Shown: positions 53,131-64,000 of the stretch, piece after piece | Layout of the letters: each line of letters opens with the position of its first letter | Position numbering within the stretch: position 1 is the first letter of the stretch | Assembly (NCBI RefSeq): GCF_003255815.1 | Contig: NC_037682.1 | Span: 17,677,588-17,741,587 of the forward strand | From: Theropithecus gelada | Taxonomy: Eukaryota > Chordata > Mammalia > Primates > Cercopithecidae | Reading direction: 5' to 3' | DNA length: 64,000 nt | Position numbers and translations under genes: made by a program | The notes under the pieces: generated by a model | Databases searched by the model: none | What the model was told of the DNA's origin: nothing | Seen by the model: the letters and a program-made list of their open reading frames with translations, nothing else

Positions 53131-53435
53131 TGCTGGTAAGGCCAGGTGCAATGGCTCATGCCTGTAATCCCAGCACTTTGGGAGGCCGAGGCAGGTGGAT
53201 CACTTGAGGTCAGGAGTTTGAGACCAACCTGGCCAACATGGTGAAACCCCATCTCTAACAGAAAATGCAAAAATTAGCTGGTCTTGGTGACACATGCCTG
53301 TAATCCCAGCTACTAGGGAGGCTGAGGCAAGAGAACCGCTTAAACTGGGGAGATGGAAGTTGCAGTGAGCTGAGATTGCACCATTGCACTCTGGCCTGGG
53401 TGACAGAGCGAGACCATCTCAAAAAAATAGAAGAA
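53131..53435 (+). mobile_element. Alu
   Basis: Dimer with (GAA)n tail. AGAAATTGCTGGTAA / AGAAACTCCTGGTAA. Confidence 0.93.
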
Positions 53436-53598
53436 GAAGAAAAGAAACTCCTGGTAATCAACACAAAGGGAGAAATCAGATGAGGTACAAAATGCATAGT
53501 CCCTAAAGGATAAACATATCAGTTGCATAGGTGCAGTACAATTCTTCTAGAGCTATAATCGTTCCCGTAAGTCCTCCCAAAGGAATTTCCCTAATACC

Positions 53599-53900
53599 TT
53601 TTTTTTTTTTTTTTTTTTTGAGACGGAGTTTCCGTCTTGTTGCCCAGGCTGGAGTGCATAGCTGCGATCTCAGCTCATCACAACCTCTGCCTCCCAGGTT
53701 CAAGCGATTCTCCTGCCTCAGCCTCCTGACTAGCTGGGATTACAGGCATGTGCCACCACGCCTGGCTAATTTTGTATTTTTATAGAGACGGGGTTTCTCC
53801 ATGTTGGTCAGGTTGGTCTCAAACTCCCGACCTCAGGTGATCCACCTGCCTCAGCCTCCCAAAGTGCTGTGATTACAGGCTTGAGCCACTGCACCCCGGC
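53599..53900 (-). mobile_element. AluS, antisense
   Basis: T21, full dimer to CTGCACCCCGGC. Confidence 0.93.
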
Positions 53901-54180
53901 TTTGTTTTTGTTTTGTTTTGTTTCGTTTTGTTTGTTTTTTGAGAAAGGGTCTGGCTCTGTCATCCAGGCTGGAGTGCAGTGACTCGATCTCAGCTCACTG
54001 CAACCTCTGCCTCCTGGGCTCCCATCCTCCCACGTCAGCCTCCCAAGTAGCTGGGACTACAGCACTACAGGTGAACACCACCACACCCAGCTAATTTTTG
54101 TATTTTTTGTAGAGAACGGGGTTTTGCCATGTTGTCCAGGCTGATCTCAAAGGAATTATAGTCGTAAGCCACAGTGCCCG
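53901..54180 (-). mobile_element. Alu, antisense, internally deleted
   Basis: (TTTTG)n tail joined to the previous Alu's 5' end. The left monomer lacks the CTCCTGACCTCAGGTGATCC block (54150). Confidence 0.9.
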
Positions 54181-54581
54181 TTCAATAACATCTTTCTCAA
54201 AGCACAGTGATGAATTTCATGGACCTTCCTTGTAATACCAAGGCACAAGTTAGCAGAAGCATTTTTGCCAGAGGCTGGAAAATGTGACTAATCTCCTCTG
54301 ACACTACCAGGGAATAAAGGATGAATAGAATGATTTCCAAGGAAATGCTATGGGGGCCTTAGAGAAGAGGAATGACAGAAGTGTGTGGTGACAGCTATCC
54401 AACCTTTTGAGGCCCTATAAAATGCCAAACACCATTCAGGATTTGATCAAATCTATTATTTGGAGCTACGGTGACCAAAGAACCTATTTGTTTTTTCTTT
54501 AACTCAATTATCTGAATTCCTCAGCCGTTCCCCAACCCTTGTCCTTGTTTGACCTTTTTGTCCCCACAAAGAAGAATGGGG
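54181..54581. other. No recognised feature (400 bp)
   Basis: Single-copy-looking DNA between Alu clusters. Confidence 0.4.
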
Positions 54582-54885
54582 GCTGGGTGCAGTGGCTCAC
54601 ACCTGTAATCTCCACACTTTGGGAGACTGAGGCAGGTGGATCACTTGAGCTCAGGGGTTCGAGACCAGCCTGGGCAACATGGCGAAACCCCATCTCTACA
54701 AAAAATATGCAAATTAGCCAGGCGTGGTGGTGCATGCCTGTAGCCCCAGCTACTCAGGAGGCTGAGGTGGAAGATGACTTGAGCCTGAGGGGCACAGGTT
54801 GCAGTGAGCTGAGATTGCACCACCGCACTTCAGCCTGGGCAACAGAGTGAGACCCTGTCTCAAAAAAAAAAAAAAAAAAAAAAAG
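54582..54885 (+). mobile_element. AluS
   Basis: GGCTGGGTGCAGTGGCTCAC to A24. Confidence 0.93.
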
Positions 54886-55175
54886 GGCCGGGCATGGTGG
54901 CTCATGCCCGTAATCCCAACACTTTGAGAGGTCAAGGCGGGTGGATCACAAGGTCAAGAGATCGAGACCATCCTGGCCAACATGACGAAACACCACCTCT
55001 ACTAACAATAATTAGCTGGGCATGGTAGCACATGCCTGTAGTCCCAGCTACTCAGGAGGCTGAGGCAGGAGAATCACTTGAACCTGGGAGGTGGAGGTTG
55101 CAGCGAGCCAAGATCGCACCACTGCACTCCAGCCTGGCGGCAGAGCGAGACTCCATCTCAAGAAGAAGAAGAAGA
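54886..55175 (+). mobile_element. AluS/Y in the preceding tail
   Basis: Starts GGGCCGGGCATGGTGG in the A tail and ends (GAA)n. AAGAATKKG-type text flanks the pair. Confidence 0.92.
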
Positions 55176-55337
55176 ATTTGAAAGGAGGAAGACAGTCTTG
55201 GGAAAGGCTGAGAGACACTCCCAGGAGGGCATGTAAAAGAGGGTTGAATAGGATGTGAACGAGCACTCAAAAAGGGCCTCATTTAAATTGAGCCAGATGA
55301 ATTTCTGTAGGTTCTTTGGCCCCATACTGACTTTAGC

Positions 55338-55583
55338 TTTTTTTCTTTTTTTTCTTTTTTTTCTTTTTTTTGACAGAGTCTTGCTCTATAGCCCAGGTTG
55401 AAGTGGCACAATCTCAGCTCACTACAACCTCTGCCTCCCAGGTTCAGGTGATTCTTCTGCCTCAGCCTCTCAGGTAGCTAGGATTACAGGTGCATGCCAC
55501 CACATTCAGCTAATTTTTGTATTTGAAGTAGAGACAGGATTTCACCATGTTGGCCAGGCTGGTCTCGAACTTGTGGCCTCGAG
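55338..55583 (-). mobile_element. Alu, antisense, 5'-truncated
   Basis: (CTTTTTTTT)n tail. Stops after GGTCTCGAACTTGTGGCCTC. Confidence 0.9.
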
Positions 55584-55731
55584 TTGAATATTCTGTGAGT
55601 TTTGACAAGTAGCTACTATCACAGCATCATACAGAGTAGTTTCACTCTCTAAAAATTCTGTGTTCTGTTTCACTCTCAAAAATTCTCTCTCCAACCTACC
55701 CCTGGGTGCTTTAGCTTTTAAGAAAATTCTG

Positions 55732-56030
55732 GGCTGGACGTGGTGCCTCATGCCTGTAATCCAAGCACTTTGGGAGGCTGAAGCGGGTGGATCACGAGGT
55801 CAGGAGATCGAGACCATCCTGACCAACATGGTGAAACCCTGTCTCTACTAAAACACAAAAAATTAGCCAAGCATGGTGGCGCACGCCTGTAGTCCCAGCT
55901 ACTCAAGAGGCTGAGGCAGGGAAATCCCTTGAATCCAGGAGGCAGAGGTTGCAGTGAGCCAACATTGCACCACTGCACTCCAGCCTGGGCAACAGAGCGA
56001 GACTCCATCTCAAAAAAAAAAAAAAAAAGG
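55732..56030 (+). mobile_element. AluS/Y
   Basis: AAGAAAATTCTGG precedes it and recurs at 56033 as its right duplication. Confidence 0.94.
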
Positions 56031-56044
56031 AAAAAGAAAATTCT

Positions 56045-56335
56045 GGCCAGGCACAGTGGCTCATGCCTGTAATCCCAGCACTTTGGGAGGCCAAGGCAGG
56101 TGGATCACCTGAGGTCAGGAGTTCAAGACCAGTCTGACCAACATGGAGAAACCCTGTCCCTACTAAAAATACAAAATTAGTCAGGGGTGGTGGCGCATGC
56201 CTGTAATCCTGGCTACTCGGGAGGCTGAGGCGGGAGAATCGCTTGAACCCGGGAGGCGGAGGTTGCAGTGAGCTGAGATAGCGCCACTGCACTCTAGCAA
56301 CAAGAACGAAACTCTGTCTCAAAAAAAAAAAAAAA
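56045..56335 (+). mobile_element. AluS
   Basis: Inserted directly after the right duplication of the previous Alu. Lacks CAGCCTGGGC before its tail (56293). Confidence 0.92.
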
Positions 56336-56634
56336 TGCTGTTGAGTCAGTTGTACATGTGAGGACATCGCCTGGCAAGGATGGTAACATTGGACATTAGA
56401 TTTCCTTTCTTCACTACCAAGTTTTGCATAGTATCTCTTTGACTGAAATCTAATTTAGCCTCTTCCTATCAGGGGCCATCAGTTTAAATCTCATGATGTA
56501 ACTCAGGAGATGGATAAATTGTTTCCAACTAGAGAAAAAAACATTCAGCTTAGCTGAATAACTAAATATACACAAATAAAACTCAGCTATTGTGAACATT
56601 ATTTAATTGATGTTAATTTGAAGTTATACACTGT
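56336..56634. other. No recognised feature
   Basis: AT-rich DNA, no identifiable repeat. Confidence 0.4.
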
Positions 56635-56935
56635 TTTCTTTTTCTTTTTCTTTTTTTCTTTTTTTTGAGGCAGAGTCTCACTCTTGTTGCCCAGACTGGA
56701 GTGCAGTGGTGTGATCTCAGCTCACTGCAACCTACACCTCCCAAGTTCAAGTGATTCTCCTGCCTCAGCCTCCCGAATAGCTGGGATTACAGACGCCCAT
56801 GACCATACCCAGCTAAATTTTGTATTTTTAATAGAGATGGAGTTTCACCATGTTGTCCAGGTTGGTCTCAAACTCCTGACCTCGGATGATCCGCCTGCCT
56901 TGGCCTCCCAAAGTGCTGAGCCATTGCGATTGGCC
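56635..56935 (-). mobile_element. Alu, antisense
   Basis: (TTTTTC)n tail. TACMSTGTTTTCWTT flanks. GGATTACAGGCG deleted near 56917. Confidence 0.91.
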
Positions 56936-57789
56936 TACCGTGTTTTCATTCTGAAACTCAAAAAAATCAGCATGTAATCAGCAAATGAATTTTCATAATT
57001 GTCCTGTTAAGTGCACAAAGGGGGATCCAAATGAATCCAAGAAAACAGGGCTCACATGTTTCTACACATTAGAAGGGAATGGAGAAGGGAATAGGGTAAG
57101 GACGAGAATGAAAGCTAAAAAGTGTCGACAAATGTTAATGATGAAAACTTTAAACCCTGAAAAAGGAAGGATAATAATAGCTTTCTCTGAGTCAGCTTTC
57201 AATCTGCACAGAATATCATCACTAACAGGGATCTAAACTTACCAAAAAAAAAAAAAAAAAAAAAAGCGGGGTATGCGGGAAGAGAAAGCGTTTTTTTCTA
57301 ACTTCCCTTTTGCAGATTAATTACCAATTTATTGACCAGTTGGTGACTTGGCATCATTTCGAGTCAAAACAAATGCTTTTGTGCAGACTAAAGTTCACTA
57401 GTAAATTTAAATCAAAAATAAGATTTTCAGAAGTATTTTTTCACCAAATTTAGAAATTTAAAACATTTTTAAGACTTTCAAAAACTATATGTTACTAAAA
57501 ATAACATTGACCCTTGATATTTATCTGAGGAATCCTCCGGAGGAAAAAAAGGATTTCATCCTGGAGATAAATTGGACCAACTCATCTGTAGTCTTTGGTT
57601 TAATTAGCTAAACTCTTCCAGATGGGGAACATTCAAAGCAAAGGAATATTTCTGAGCCCCCTGGAATTGTTAATGAACACAATGTTACATGTAAAAGAAA
57701 ATGTGTCCTTTATCTTTGAGGAAGTGTTTGGTAGCATTATAATTTTCAGTTTGACTACTGAAGAAAAAAGCTCTCATTTTATTCAACAT
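56936..57789. other. No recognised feature (850 bp)
   Basis: Contains an A22 tract (57244-57265) not preceded by a poly(A) signal or Alu. 83- and 61-codon frames (56985-57236, 57622-57807) are unsupported. Confidence 0.4.
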
Positions 57790-58360
57790 TCAACAAACAA
57801 ATACTGAGTGCTTGCTTTTCGCCAGTGCTAAACACCAAGATAGGACAGGACCCCTGCCTTTATGGAATCTCACAATTCCACCAGAATTTGCACTCCCAGT
57901 GCCTCGCACATAGTAGCAGTTGGGTAAGTATTTGTCGAATATATGAGTGAATGATATAGACACTTGAATAAGGAATTATATTCGTAAAGGTTTGAACAAA
58001 TTACTATGGTCAGAGGGAAGCATGGAGGCCTCAAGCTGTCAGAGAAGGCTTTGCAAAGGAGTTTGTCAGATAGGAGCAGGAAAGACTTGCAGACACAGAA
58101 AATGGCGCTTGCAAAGTCAGGGAGAGAAGAAACAGTAACATATATTTAGACAATGGCTAGTAATTTGGTGTGGTTGGAGAGTAATGTGTACATGGAATAG
58201 GCCCGGAAGGTAGTAAGACCACAAAGATGGGTTGGGGCTCCTTTGAGAAGGACCCTGAAAACCTGCTCAGGTTTGACTTGATCCTTTAGCATGTGTTGGT
58301 GTTTTAGAAAGATAACTCCAGACATAGTATTAGAGGATACACAGAAGGAGAGAAGGAAGG
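57790..58360 (-). mobile_element. L2, antisense
   Basis: GTAAGTATTTGTCGAATATA, AGAGAAGGCTTTGCAAAGGA, CCACAAAGATGGGTTGGGGC and GTTTTAGAAAGATAACTCCA follow reversed L2. The 57790-57890 edge may be a separate ancient repeat. Confidence 0.65.
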
Positions 58361-58384
58361 AAAAGATACCAAGGGTTAAGTGCC

Positions 58385-58570
58385 ATGTTTGTGCCCATCC
58401 CTAGGCTAGATCCTCTATGTATTTATATTAAACTCATTTAATCCTTGCAATACTCCCATTGGTTACCTAATATTGTCCTTATTTTCAGAGGGAAACATTC
58501 AGAAAAAATATGCAATTTCCCCCAGACCACACAGTTAATGAAAGATGGGACTAGGATTTGAAACCAGAGT
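58385..58570 (+). mobile_element. MIR SINE
   Basis: AACTCATTTAATCCTTGCAA, TTCAGAGGGAAACATTCAGA and ACCACACAGTTAATGAAAGA. Confidence 0.85.
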
Positions 58571-59518
58571 TCTAAAAAAATCTTGTTGGAGACTAAAAAT
58601 ACCATTGGACTCATACAAATTAGTATTAGGGAAAATAAACAGTAGAAAACTGGAGAAAGTGAATATTAAGAAAGATAAATATGTAAGACGCAAGGGGAAA
58701 AAAAAAGCATGACTATACAAAAGGATATTTACAGTAAGGAGATACAACACAGGAAGTGGAAAGATAATCATAGAAACACCACAACATGTGTTTTTAAAAT
58801 GCAAAGCCCCTGGGAAGAGAAAGCAAATGATACAATAATGCCATTCACTCTAGCATCCTGTGCATTTGGTTTTGTTCTTTACTCTTTTTTTTTTTTTTTT
58901 AAACTTTAAACAATTTGTTATGAGAGTAACAAAGATACAGCTCATGATCTTGCAACTCTAATGCTCTAAATCAGAAACAGATGGTGCCTAGTGTACCCTG
59001 TTTCCTAGAAACTGCAGAATTTTGAGGACACCACCCTCTCTGCACTGCACCAGTGATTTCAGTTCCTTCACGGATACTAATACATGGCTAAATAACGTGG
59101 TTGCTGGATATTGTATTGGAATATCTGTTTTCCTTGCTCGGAAATCTTTTTGAAGGTTAAAACTTTTCTCTGTTTTTCTTCCTTTTTTCTGATTCAAAAA
59201 GTAATTCCTTTATATTGTGACAATTTTTAAAAATATAGAACAAGGAAGAAAATAAAAATCCCCATTCCCTTCCCACCCAGCAATAACCAACGACCACTGT
59301 TAACATGTTGACAACATTCTTCTAGTTATTTTTCTGCACACACAAACACACTTCACAGAAAATTGAATGTACAGAAATTGTTTTGTAATTGTTTTGTTCA
59401 CTGAAGAACAAATACTTTACATTTTTTCACATCATCAAATGTTGATGATAATTGCCAGTATTTCATCATATTGGAGAAGTTAATTTATTTAACTCCCCTC
59501 TTTTTCATTCAACAAAAT
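58571..59518. other. No firm feature (950 bp)
   Basis: T15 run at about 58887. 59,260-59,500 (CCACTGTTAACATGTTGACA, TTTCATCATATTGGAGAAGT) resembles an ancient dispersed repeat I cannot name. Confidence 0.4.
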
Positions 59519-59825
59519 CTTTTTTTTTTTCTTTTTTTTTTTTTTGAGATGAGTCTCACTCTGTGGCGCGGGCTGGAGTGCAGCGGCACGATCTCGGCTC
59601 ACTGCAACATCTGCCTCCTAGGTTCAAGCGATTCTCCTGCCTCATTCTCCCAAGTAGCCGGGATTACAGGCATGCACCACCACGCCCAGCTAATTTTTGT
59701 ACTTTTAGTAGAGACAGGGTTTCACCATGTTGGCCAACTGGTCTCGAACTCCTAACCTCAGGTGATCCACCCGCCTCAGCCCCTTAAAGTGCTAGGATTA
59801 CAGGCGTGAGCCTCCGCACCCGACC
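59519..59825 (-). mobile_element. AluS, antisense
   Basis: TCATTCAACAAAWTCT at 59504 and 59827. Full dimer. Confidence 0.95.
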
Positions 59826-59992
59826 CTCATTCAACAAATTCTAATTAACACTATGTGTCAGAACTGTGCTCAGCACTGGGTACACAGTAGTGAGTAAAGC
59901 AGGCAAAGATCTTGCCCCCATGGAGTTTAAAGTCTTATATTGACCTCTAGTTTGTTTGAGAACTTTTCTTATTTAAAAAAATAGCACAGTGA
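59826..59992. other. Ancient repeat-like text
   Basis: CTGTGCTCAGCACTGGGTAC and CCCCATGGAGTTTAAAGTCT resemble a MIR/L2-group dispersed repeat. Confidence 0.45.
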
Positions 59993-60290
59993 GGCTGGGT
60001 GCGGTGGCTTATGCCTGTAATCCCAGCACTTTGGGAAGCCGAGGCAGGCGGATCACAAGGTCAGGAGCTCGAGACCAGCCTGGCCAACATGGTGAAACCC
60101 CGTCTCTACTAAAAATACAAAAATTAGCCAGGTATGGTGGTGCACGCCTTTAATCCCAGCTACTTAGGAGGTTGAGGCAGAAGAATTGCTTGAACCCAGG
60201 AGGCAGAGGTTGCAGTGAGCTGAGATTGCACCACTGCATTCCAGCCTGAGCGACAGAGTGAGTGAGACACATCCAAAAAAAAAAAAAAGC
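59993..60290 (+). mobile_element. AluS
   Basis: GGCTGGGTGCGGTGGCTTAT to ACACATCCA14. GTGA duplicated before the tail. Confidence 0.93.
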
Positions 60291-60523
60291 AAGGACATTG
60301 AAATCTGGCAAATACCACCTCAGCTAAGTGACTAAGCTTAACATAATCAGTGAAAAGTCATGTAGACAGCATGTACCCCTGCCGTGCTGGGACAAGAATG
60401 GCACTTTACCTCTGTGGTCTTCCTCTCATAACCCTAATCTAATCATGATTTTTTAAAAGAAAAATCAGACAAAATACATTCTACAAAATACTTGTTCAGT
60501 ACTTCTCAAAACTGTCAAGGGGA

Positions 60524-60742
60524 ATTCCTGAGTAGCTCGGGCAACATAGAGAGATTCCATCTCTACAAAACATTTAAAAATTAGCCACGTATGGTGGCAC
60601 GTGCCTGTAGTCCCAGCTACTATGGAGACTGAGGCAGGAGAATTGCTTGAATCGGGGAGGTGGAGATTGCAGTGAGCCGAGATCAGGCCACTGCACTCCA
60701 GCCTGGGCGACAAAGCGAGACTCCGTCTCAAACAAACAAACA

Positions 60743-60745
<3 letters not shown>
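60524..60745 (+). mobile_element. Alu, 5'-truncated
   Basis: Begins in the left monomer (GAGTAGCTCGGGCAACATAG), tail (CAAA)n running into a TA array. 60291-60523 before it is unassigned. Confidence 0.9.
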
Positions 60746-60808
<63 letters not shown>

Positions 60809-60813
60809 GTATT
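60746..60813. repeat. (TA)n tract, ~26 units plus TATG
   Basis: Uninterrupted TA for about 51 bp, then GTATATATATATGTATT, continuing the Alu tail. Confidence 0.95.
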
Positions 60814-60843
60814 GGTTCATTAGTTGTGACCAATGTTTCATAC

Positions 60844-61359
60844 TGTTACAGACAGGAAAGGGGTCCCAATCCAGATCCCAAGAGAGGGTTCTTGGATCTC
60901 ACACAAGAAAGAATTCAGGGCGAGTCCGCAGTGCAAAGTGAAAGCAACTTTATTAAGAAAGTAAAGTGGTGAAAGGACAGCTACTCCATAGACAGAGTAG
61001 AACATTCGCAAAAGTAAGAGGATGAACGCATCCACCCTAGGTACAAAGCTTGTATATATGGGGAGATGTGCTCTGTTACAAGGGTTCGTGATAAAGGATT
61101 AATCTTTTTAATTACTGTATTTTTCAAAAATCAGTATTATTATCTTTAAAGCAAAATTAGGAATGCCTTTGTTCTCCAGATATCAGGACACTCCCAAGTC
61201 TGGGTCTGTTTAGTAAGCATTATTAATTTGTCTTCTTAGCAGTAAACAGAGAGAGGCTAGGAATGCCTCACTTTCTGAGAATGAAGCTCAGCAAGTCCTG
61301 GCCTCATTTTTCCAGCCCTCACTCAAAATGGAGTCGCTCTGGTTCGAACGCCTCTGACA
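60844..61359 (-). mobile_element. ERV1-type solo LTR, antisense
   Basis: A 516-bp TG...CA unit, TGTTACAGACAGGAAAGGGG to GTTCGAACGCCTCTGACA. It is flanked by ATAC at 60840-60843 and 61360-61363, the 4-bp duplication of gammaretrovirus-like ERV1. On the minus strand CTTTCTTAATAAAGTTGCTT holds the poly(A) signal. No internal viral genes are present. Family name not resolved. Confidence 0.88.
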
Positions 61360-61363
61360 ATAC

Positions 61364-61518
61364 TAACATAAACTTAACAATAGGGCAACTGGGGGGAGAG
61401 AATAGATGGAGTATACAGGAACTCTCTGTACTATCTTTACAATTTCTTTGTAAATCTAAACCTATTCTAAAAAGTTTATTTTGGGGGAAAAAAGCAAACA
61501 CTGTGACAGTCATCCTTG
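61364..61518. other. No recognised feature
   Basis: Short interval between solo LTR and Alu. Confidence 0.4.
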
Positions 61519-61822
61519 TTTGTTGTTTGTTTGTTTGTGAGACACAGTCTCACTCTGTTGCCCAGGCTGGAGTACAGTGGCATGATTTCAGCTCACTCCA
61601 ACCTCCGCCTCCCAGGTTTAAGCAATTCTCCTGCCTCAGCCTCCCGAGTAGCTGGGATCATAGGCGCGTGCTACCATGCCTGGCTAATTTTTTTGTATTT
61701 TTAGTAGAGACGGGGTTTCACCGTATTGGCCAGCCTAGTCTCGAACTCCCGACCTCAGGTGATCCGCCTGCCTCAGCCTCCCAAAGTGCTGGGATTACAG
61801 GCGTGAGCCACCGCGCCTGGCC
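61519..61822 (-). mobile_element. AluS, antisense
   Basis: (GTTT)n tail, full dimer. MATCCTTGTWT at 61509 and 61823. Confidence 0.94.
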
Positions 61823-62029
61823 AATCCTTGTATCTTGAAGCATATCTGTGATTGTTTCCTTAGGATAAAACTCTGAGTGAAATTGCTGAGTCAAACTGTA
61901 CTGTACACATATTTTTATCCACTAGAGATGGTTCTTTTAAAATGTTACAGATATTTTTCTGACTTTTTAAAGATGTTTAAACCTATACCTTTATCTTAGC
62001 ATTTTCCTAGGTGTGAACTAGGAAACCTA

Positions 62030-62145
62030 AGAGATCATGAAGCCCAGCTGCCTCATTTTACAGATGAAGAAACTGAGGCCCAGAGAAATGAAGTGACTTG
62101 CCAAGGCCAAGTGGTTAGTTAACAGTGGGAACTGGAACCCCTATT
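62030..62145 (+). mobile_element. MIR SINE
   Basis: CATTTTACAGATGAAGAAAC, GAAGTGACTTGCCAAGGCC and AACAGTGGGAACTGGAACC. 62146-62417 after it is unassigned. Confidence 0.88.
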
Positions 62146-62417
62146 TGTGTCGACAGCAATCCCTACTGAACTGTCCCTGGGTTTGGCCAAATGAAGTAAA
62201 ATTTTCTGGCTCATAGTGGAATCAGTGATCAACAACCAGACCTTCATCTTTCTATTTCCTGTAGGTAAACACAAGGTTTGCTTCCTTTGTTTGGGATATG
62301 GTTGCTAGGAGCTAAAAGCATTTTTAAATGTTTAAAGAATGGATTCAGACACAACTAATAGAATTGCCTGACTAAATGCCTGGGCAAATCACTTTTTCTT
62401 TTTGAGGTACTCCTTTC

Positions 62418-62720
62418 TTTTTTTTTTTTTTTTTTTTTTCTTTTTTGAGACAGAGTCTTACTCTATCACCCAGGCTGGAGTGCAGTGACATGATCTCGGC
62501 TCATCGCAACCTCCGCCTCCCGGGTTCAAGTGATTCTTCTGCCTCAGCTTCCTAAGTAGCTGGGATTACAGGCACACACCACCGCGCCTGGCTAATTTTT
62601 GTATTTTTAGTAGAGACTGGGTTTCACCATGTTGGTCAGGCTTGTCTTGAACTCCTGACCTCATGATCCACCTGCCTCGGCCTCTCAAAGTGCTGTGATT
62701 ACAGGGGTGAGCCGCTGCAC
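62418..62720 (-). mobile_element. AluS, antisense
   Basis: T21CTTTTTT tail, full dimer to CCGCTGCACCTG. Confidence 0.94.
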
Positions 62721-62721
62721 C

Positions 62722-63004
62722 TGTTTTTTTTTTTTTTTTCCTGAGTCAGAATCTCGCTCTGTCACCTAGGCTGGAGTGCAGTGGCATGATCTTGGCTCAC
62801 TGCAACCTCCATCTCCCAGATTCAAGAGATTCTCCTGCCTCAGCCTCCCAAGTAGCTGGGATTGCAGGTGCTCGCCACTACACCCAGCTATTTTTTGTAT
62901 TTTTAGTAGAGACGGGGTTTCACCATTTTGGCCAGGCTGGTCTCGAACTCCTGACCTCAAATGATCCACCCACCTCAGCCTCCCAAAGTGCTGGGATTAC
63001 AGTG
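62722..63004 (-). mobile_element. AluS, antisense, tandem with previous
   Basis: T17 starts directly at the 5' end of the preceding Alu. It ends GATTACAGTGAGC with the last bases missing. Confidence 0.93.
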
Positions 63005-63135
63005 AGCTACTGCTTTCTAATCAGAAAATTCAGAATTCCAATGCCTCCTTTTAGTCTTCTGACAGGCACCTAGGAAAAATCAAGTAGTTAGTGCAGATAG
63101 ATCTGAGGAAACCATAGAAATATCATTTAAGGAGT

Positions 63136-63439
63136 CTGGGCATGGTGGTTCATGCCTATAATCCCAGCATTTTGGGAGGCCGAGGTGGGGGGATCACCTG
63201 AGGTCAGAGTTGGAGACCAGCCTGGCCAACATGGCAAAACCCCGCCTCTACTAAAAATACAAAAATTAGCCAGGCATGGTGGTGGACTCCTGTAATCCCA
63301 GCTACTCAGGAGGCTGGGGCAGGAGAATCGCTTGAACCTGGGAGGCAGAGGTTGCAGTAAGCTGAGATCATGCCACTGCACTCCAGCCTAGGTGACAGAG
63401 CAAGACTCCGTCTCAAAAATAAATAAATAAATAAATAAA
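63136..63439 (+). mobile_element. AluS
   Basis: (AAAT)n tail. Exact 18-bp duplication AGAAATATCATTTAAGGA at 63117 and 63440. Confidence 0.96.
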
Positions 63440-63457
63440 AGAAATATCATTTAAGGA

Positions 63458-64000
63458 AAAGGCATTTGAATGAAAACAAAGAGCACATTTTCTGTTAAGT
63501 GGTCTGTGGTATCCCAAGAAAGTTCATTTCCTTGCCCCTGTGGTCTTTAGACAAGGAAAATCCCAGACTTGGCATTAGTAAGGAAGAAGAGGGCAATGGA
63601 AAGGAAGGGAGAGAATTGTTAGACTTCTTGGCTGGAATTCAGAAACAAATAGTTCCCGAGCCTGACATTGTCGAGGCCAGCGTCAGGACCAGCCAAAGGA
63701 GGCAGACAAGGAACATTACCGTTACTGACTTGGCTCCACACACCCTTACTCAAGAGAAACTGGTGCGTAAGCAAGATCCTGAAGGATGCGAGAGAAATAT
63801 AAACAATCACTGGGTGTGGACCTGTGGCTGCCTGTAGAGGCTTTGCCAGCTCTGAGATTGTAGTCATACATTTTGACTAAATTAATTTCCAGAAATTCTT
63901 GCAAGATCTGGGCAGTGACAAATGCAAGCCAAAACAAGACTAAAGTCTGGGGTTTGGAAAAGCCTTGGCCTCTGACCTCAAACTGGAGCCTCTCATCAAA
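63458..64000. other. No recognised feature (540 bp)
   Basis: A 112-codon frame (63499-63837) opens MVCGIPRKFI and ends WTCGCL-stop. It contains no domain, repeat or signal I recognise. Confidence 0.4.

Noticed and set aside
57244..57265. A22 tract as the tail of a processed pseudogene
   Set aside because: No poly(A) signal upstream, no target duplication and no recognisable gene in front of it.
61263..61838. 191-codon frame beginning MPHFLRMKLS
   Set aside because: It translates LTR end, spacer and antisense Alu in series, so it is not a gene.
63499..63837. 112-codon frame near the window end
   Set aside because: No family recognised and length is within chance expectation. A conservation or RNA-seq check would decide.

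Overview
This 64 kb window is nuclear DNA from a catarrhine primate, most likely an Old World monkey. It is dominated by roughly ninety Alu copies in both orientations. They sit on an older layer of L2, MIR, hAT, MaLR-LTR and L1M fragments. Several young AluY copies carry GATCCGGCCACTG before the tail (near 17,520, 30,900 and 31,550, and in reverse near 35,815). I associate that variant with cercopithecid AluY subfamilies (inference from memory). I found no intact protein-coding gene, conserved exon, tRNA or CpG island. The longer open frames are translations of Alu, microsatellite or polypurine DNA. The window is probably intronic or intergenic.

Layout. 1-13 kb: an L2 broken by Alu and by a transposed local duplication, MIR pieces, an LTR-like repeat, a CA/TA microsatellite, a hAT element, and two further local duplications. 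13.8-19 kb: an Alu holding an L1 3' end joined to an AluY, then a MaLR LTR with 5-bp target duplications. 19.9-26.8 kb: one old minus-strand L1 (reverse transcriptase back toward ORF1) that has absorbed Alus, a MaLR LTR and a 511-bp piggyBac element with TTAA duplications and a PGBD4-like N-terminal coding remnant. 27-31 kb: MIR, hAT and L1 3' fragments, then a 386-base assembly gap flanked by two AluYs. 33-37.6 kb: MLT1-like LTR with a truncated U2 snRNA pseudogene, an L1M fragment, and a 185-bp perfect inverted repeat. 38-52 kb: L2 and MIR fragments with nested Alus, a GGAA microsatellite and an Alu-tail-derived polypurine tract. 52-64 kb: the lowest repeat density, with L2, MIR and an ERV1-type solo LTR with ATAC duplications.

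No genes act together here. The interest lies in genome dynamics: serial local template-copy events (inverted, direct and micro-inverted), composite retroelements and tail-seeded tandem repeats. I found no undescribed functional system and do not claim one. Repeat family names come from recognition of consensus text without a library search, and boundaries are accurate to a few bases only where target duplications are quoted.
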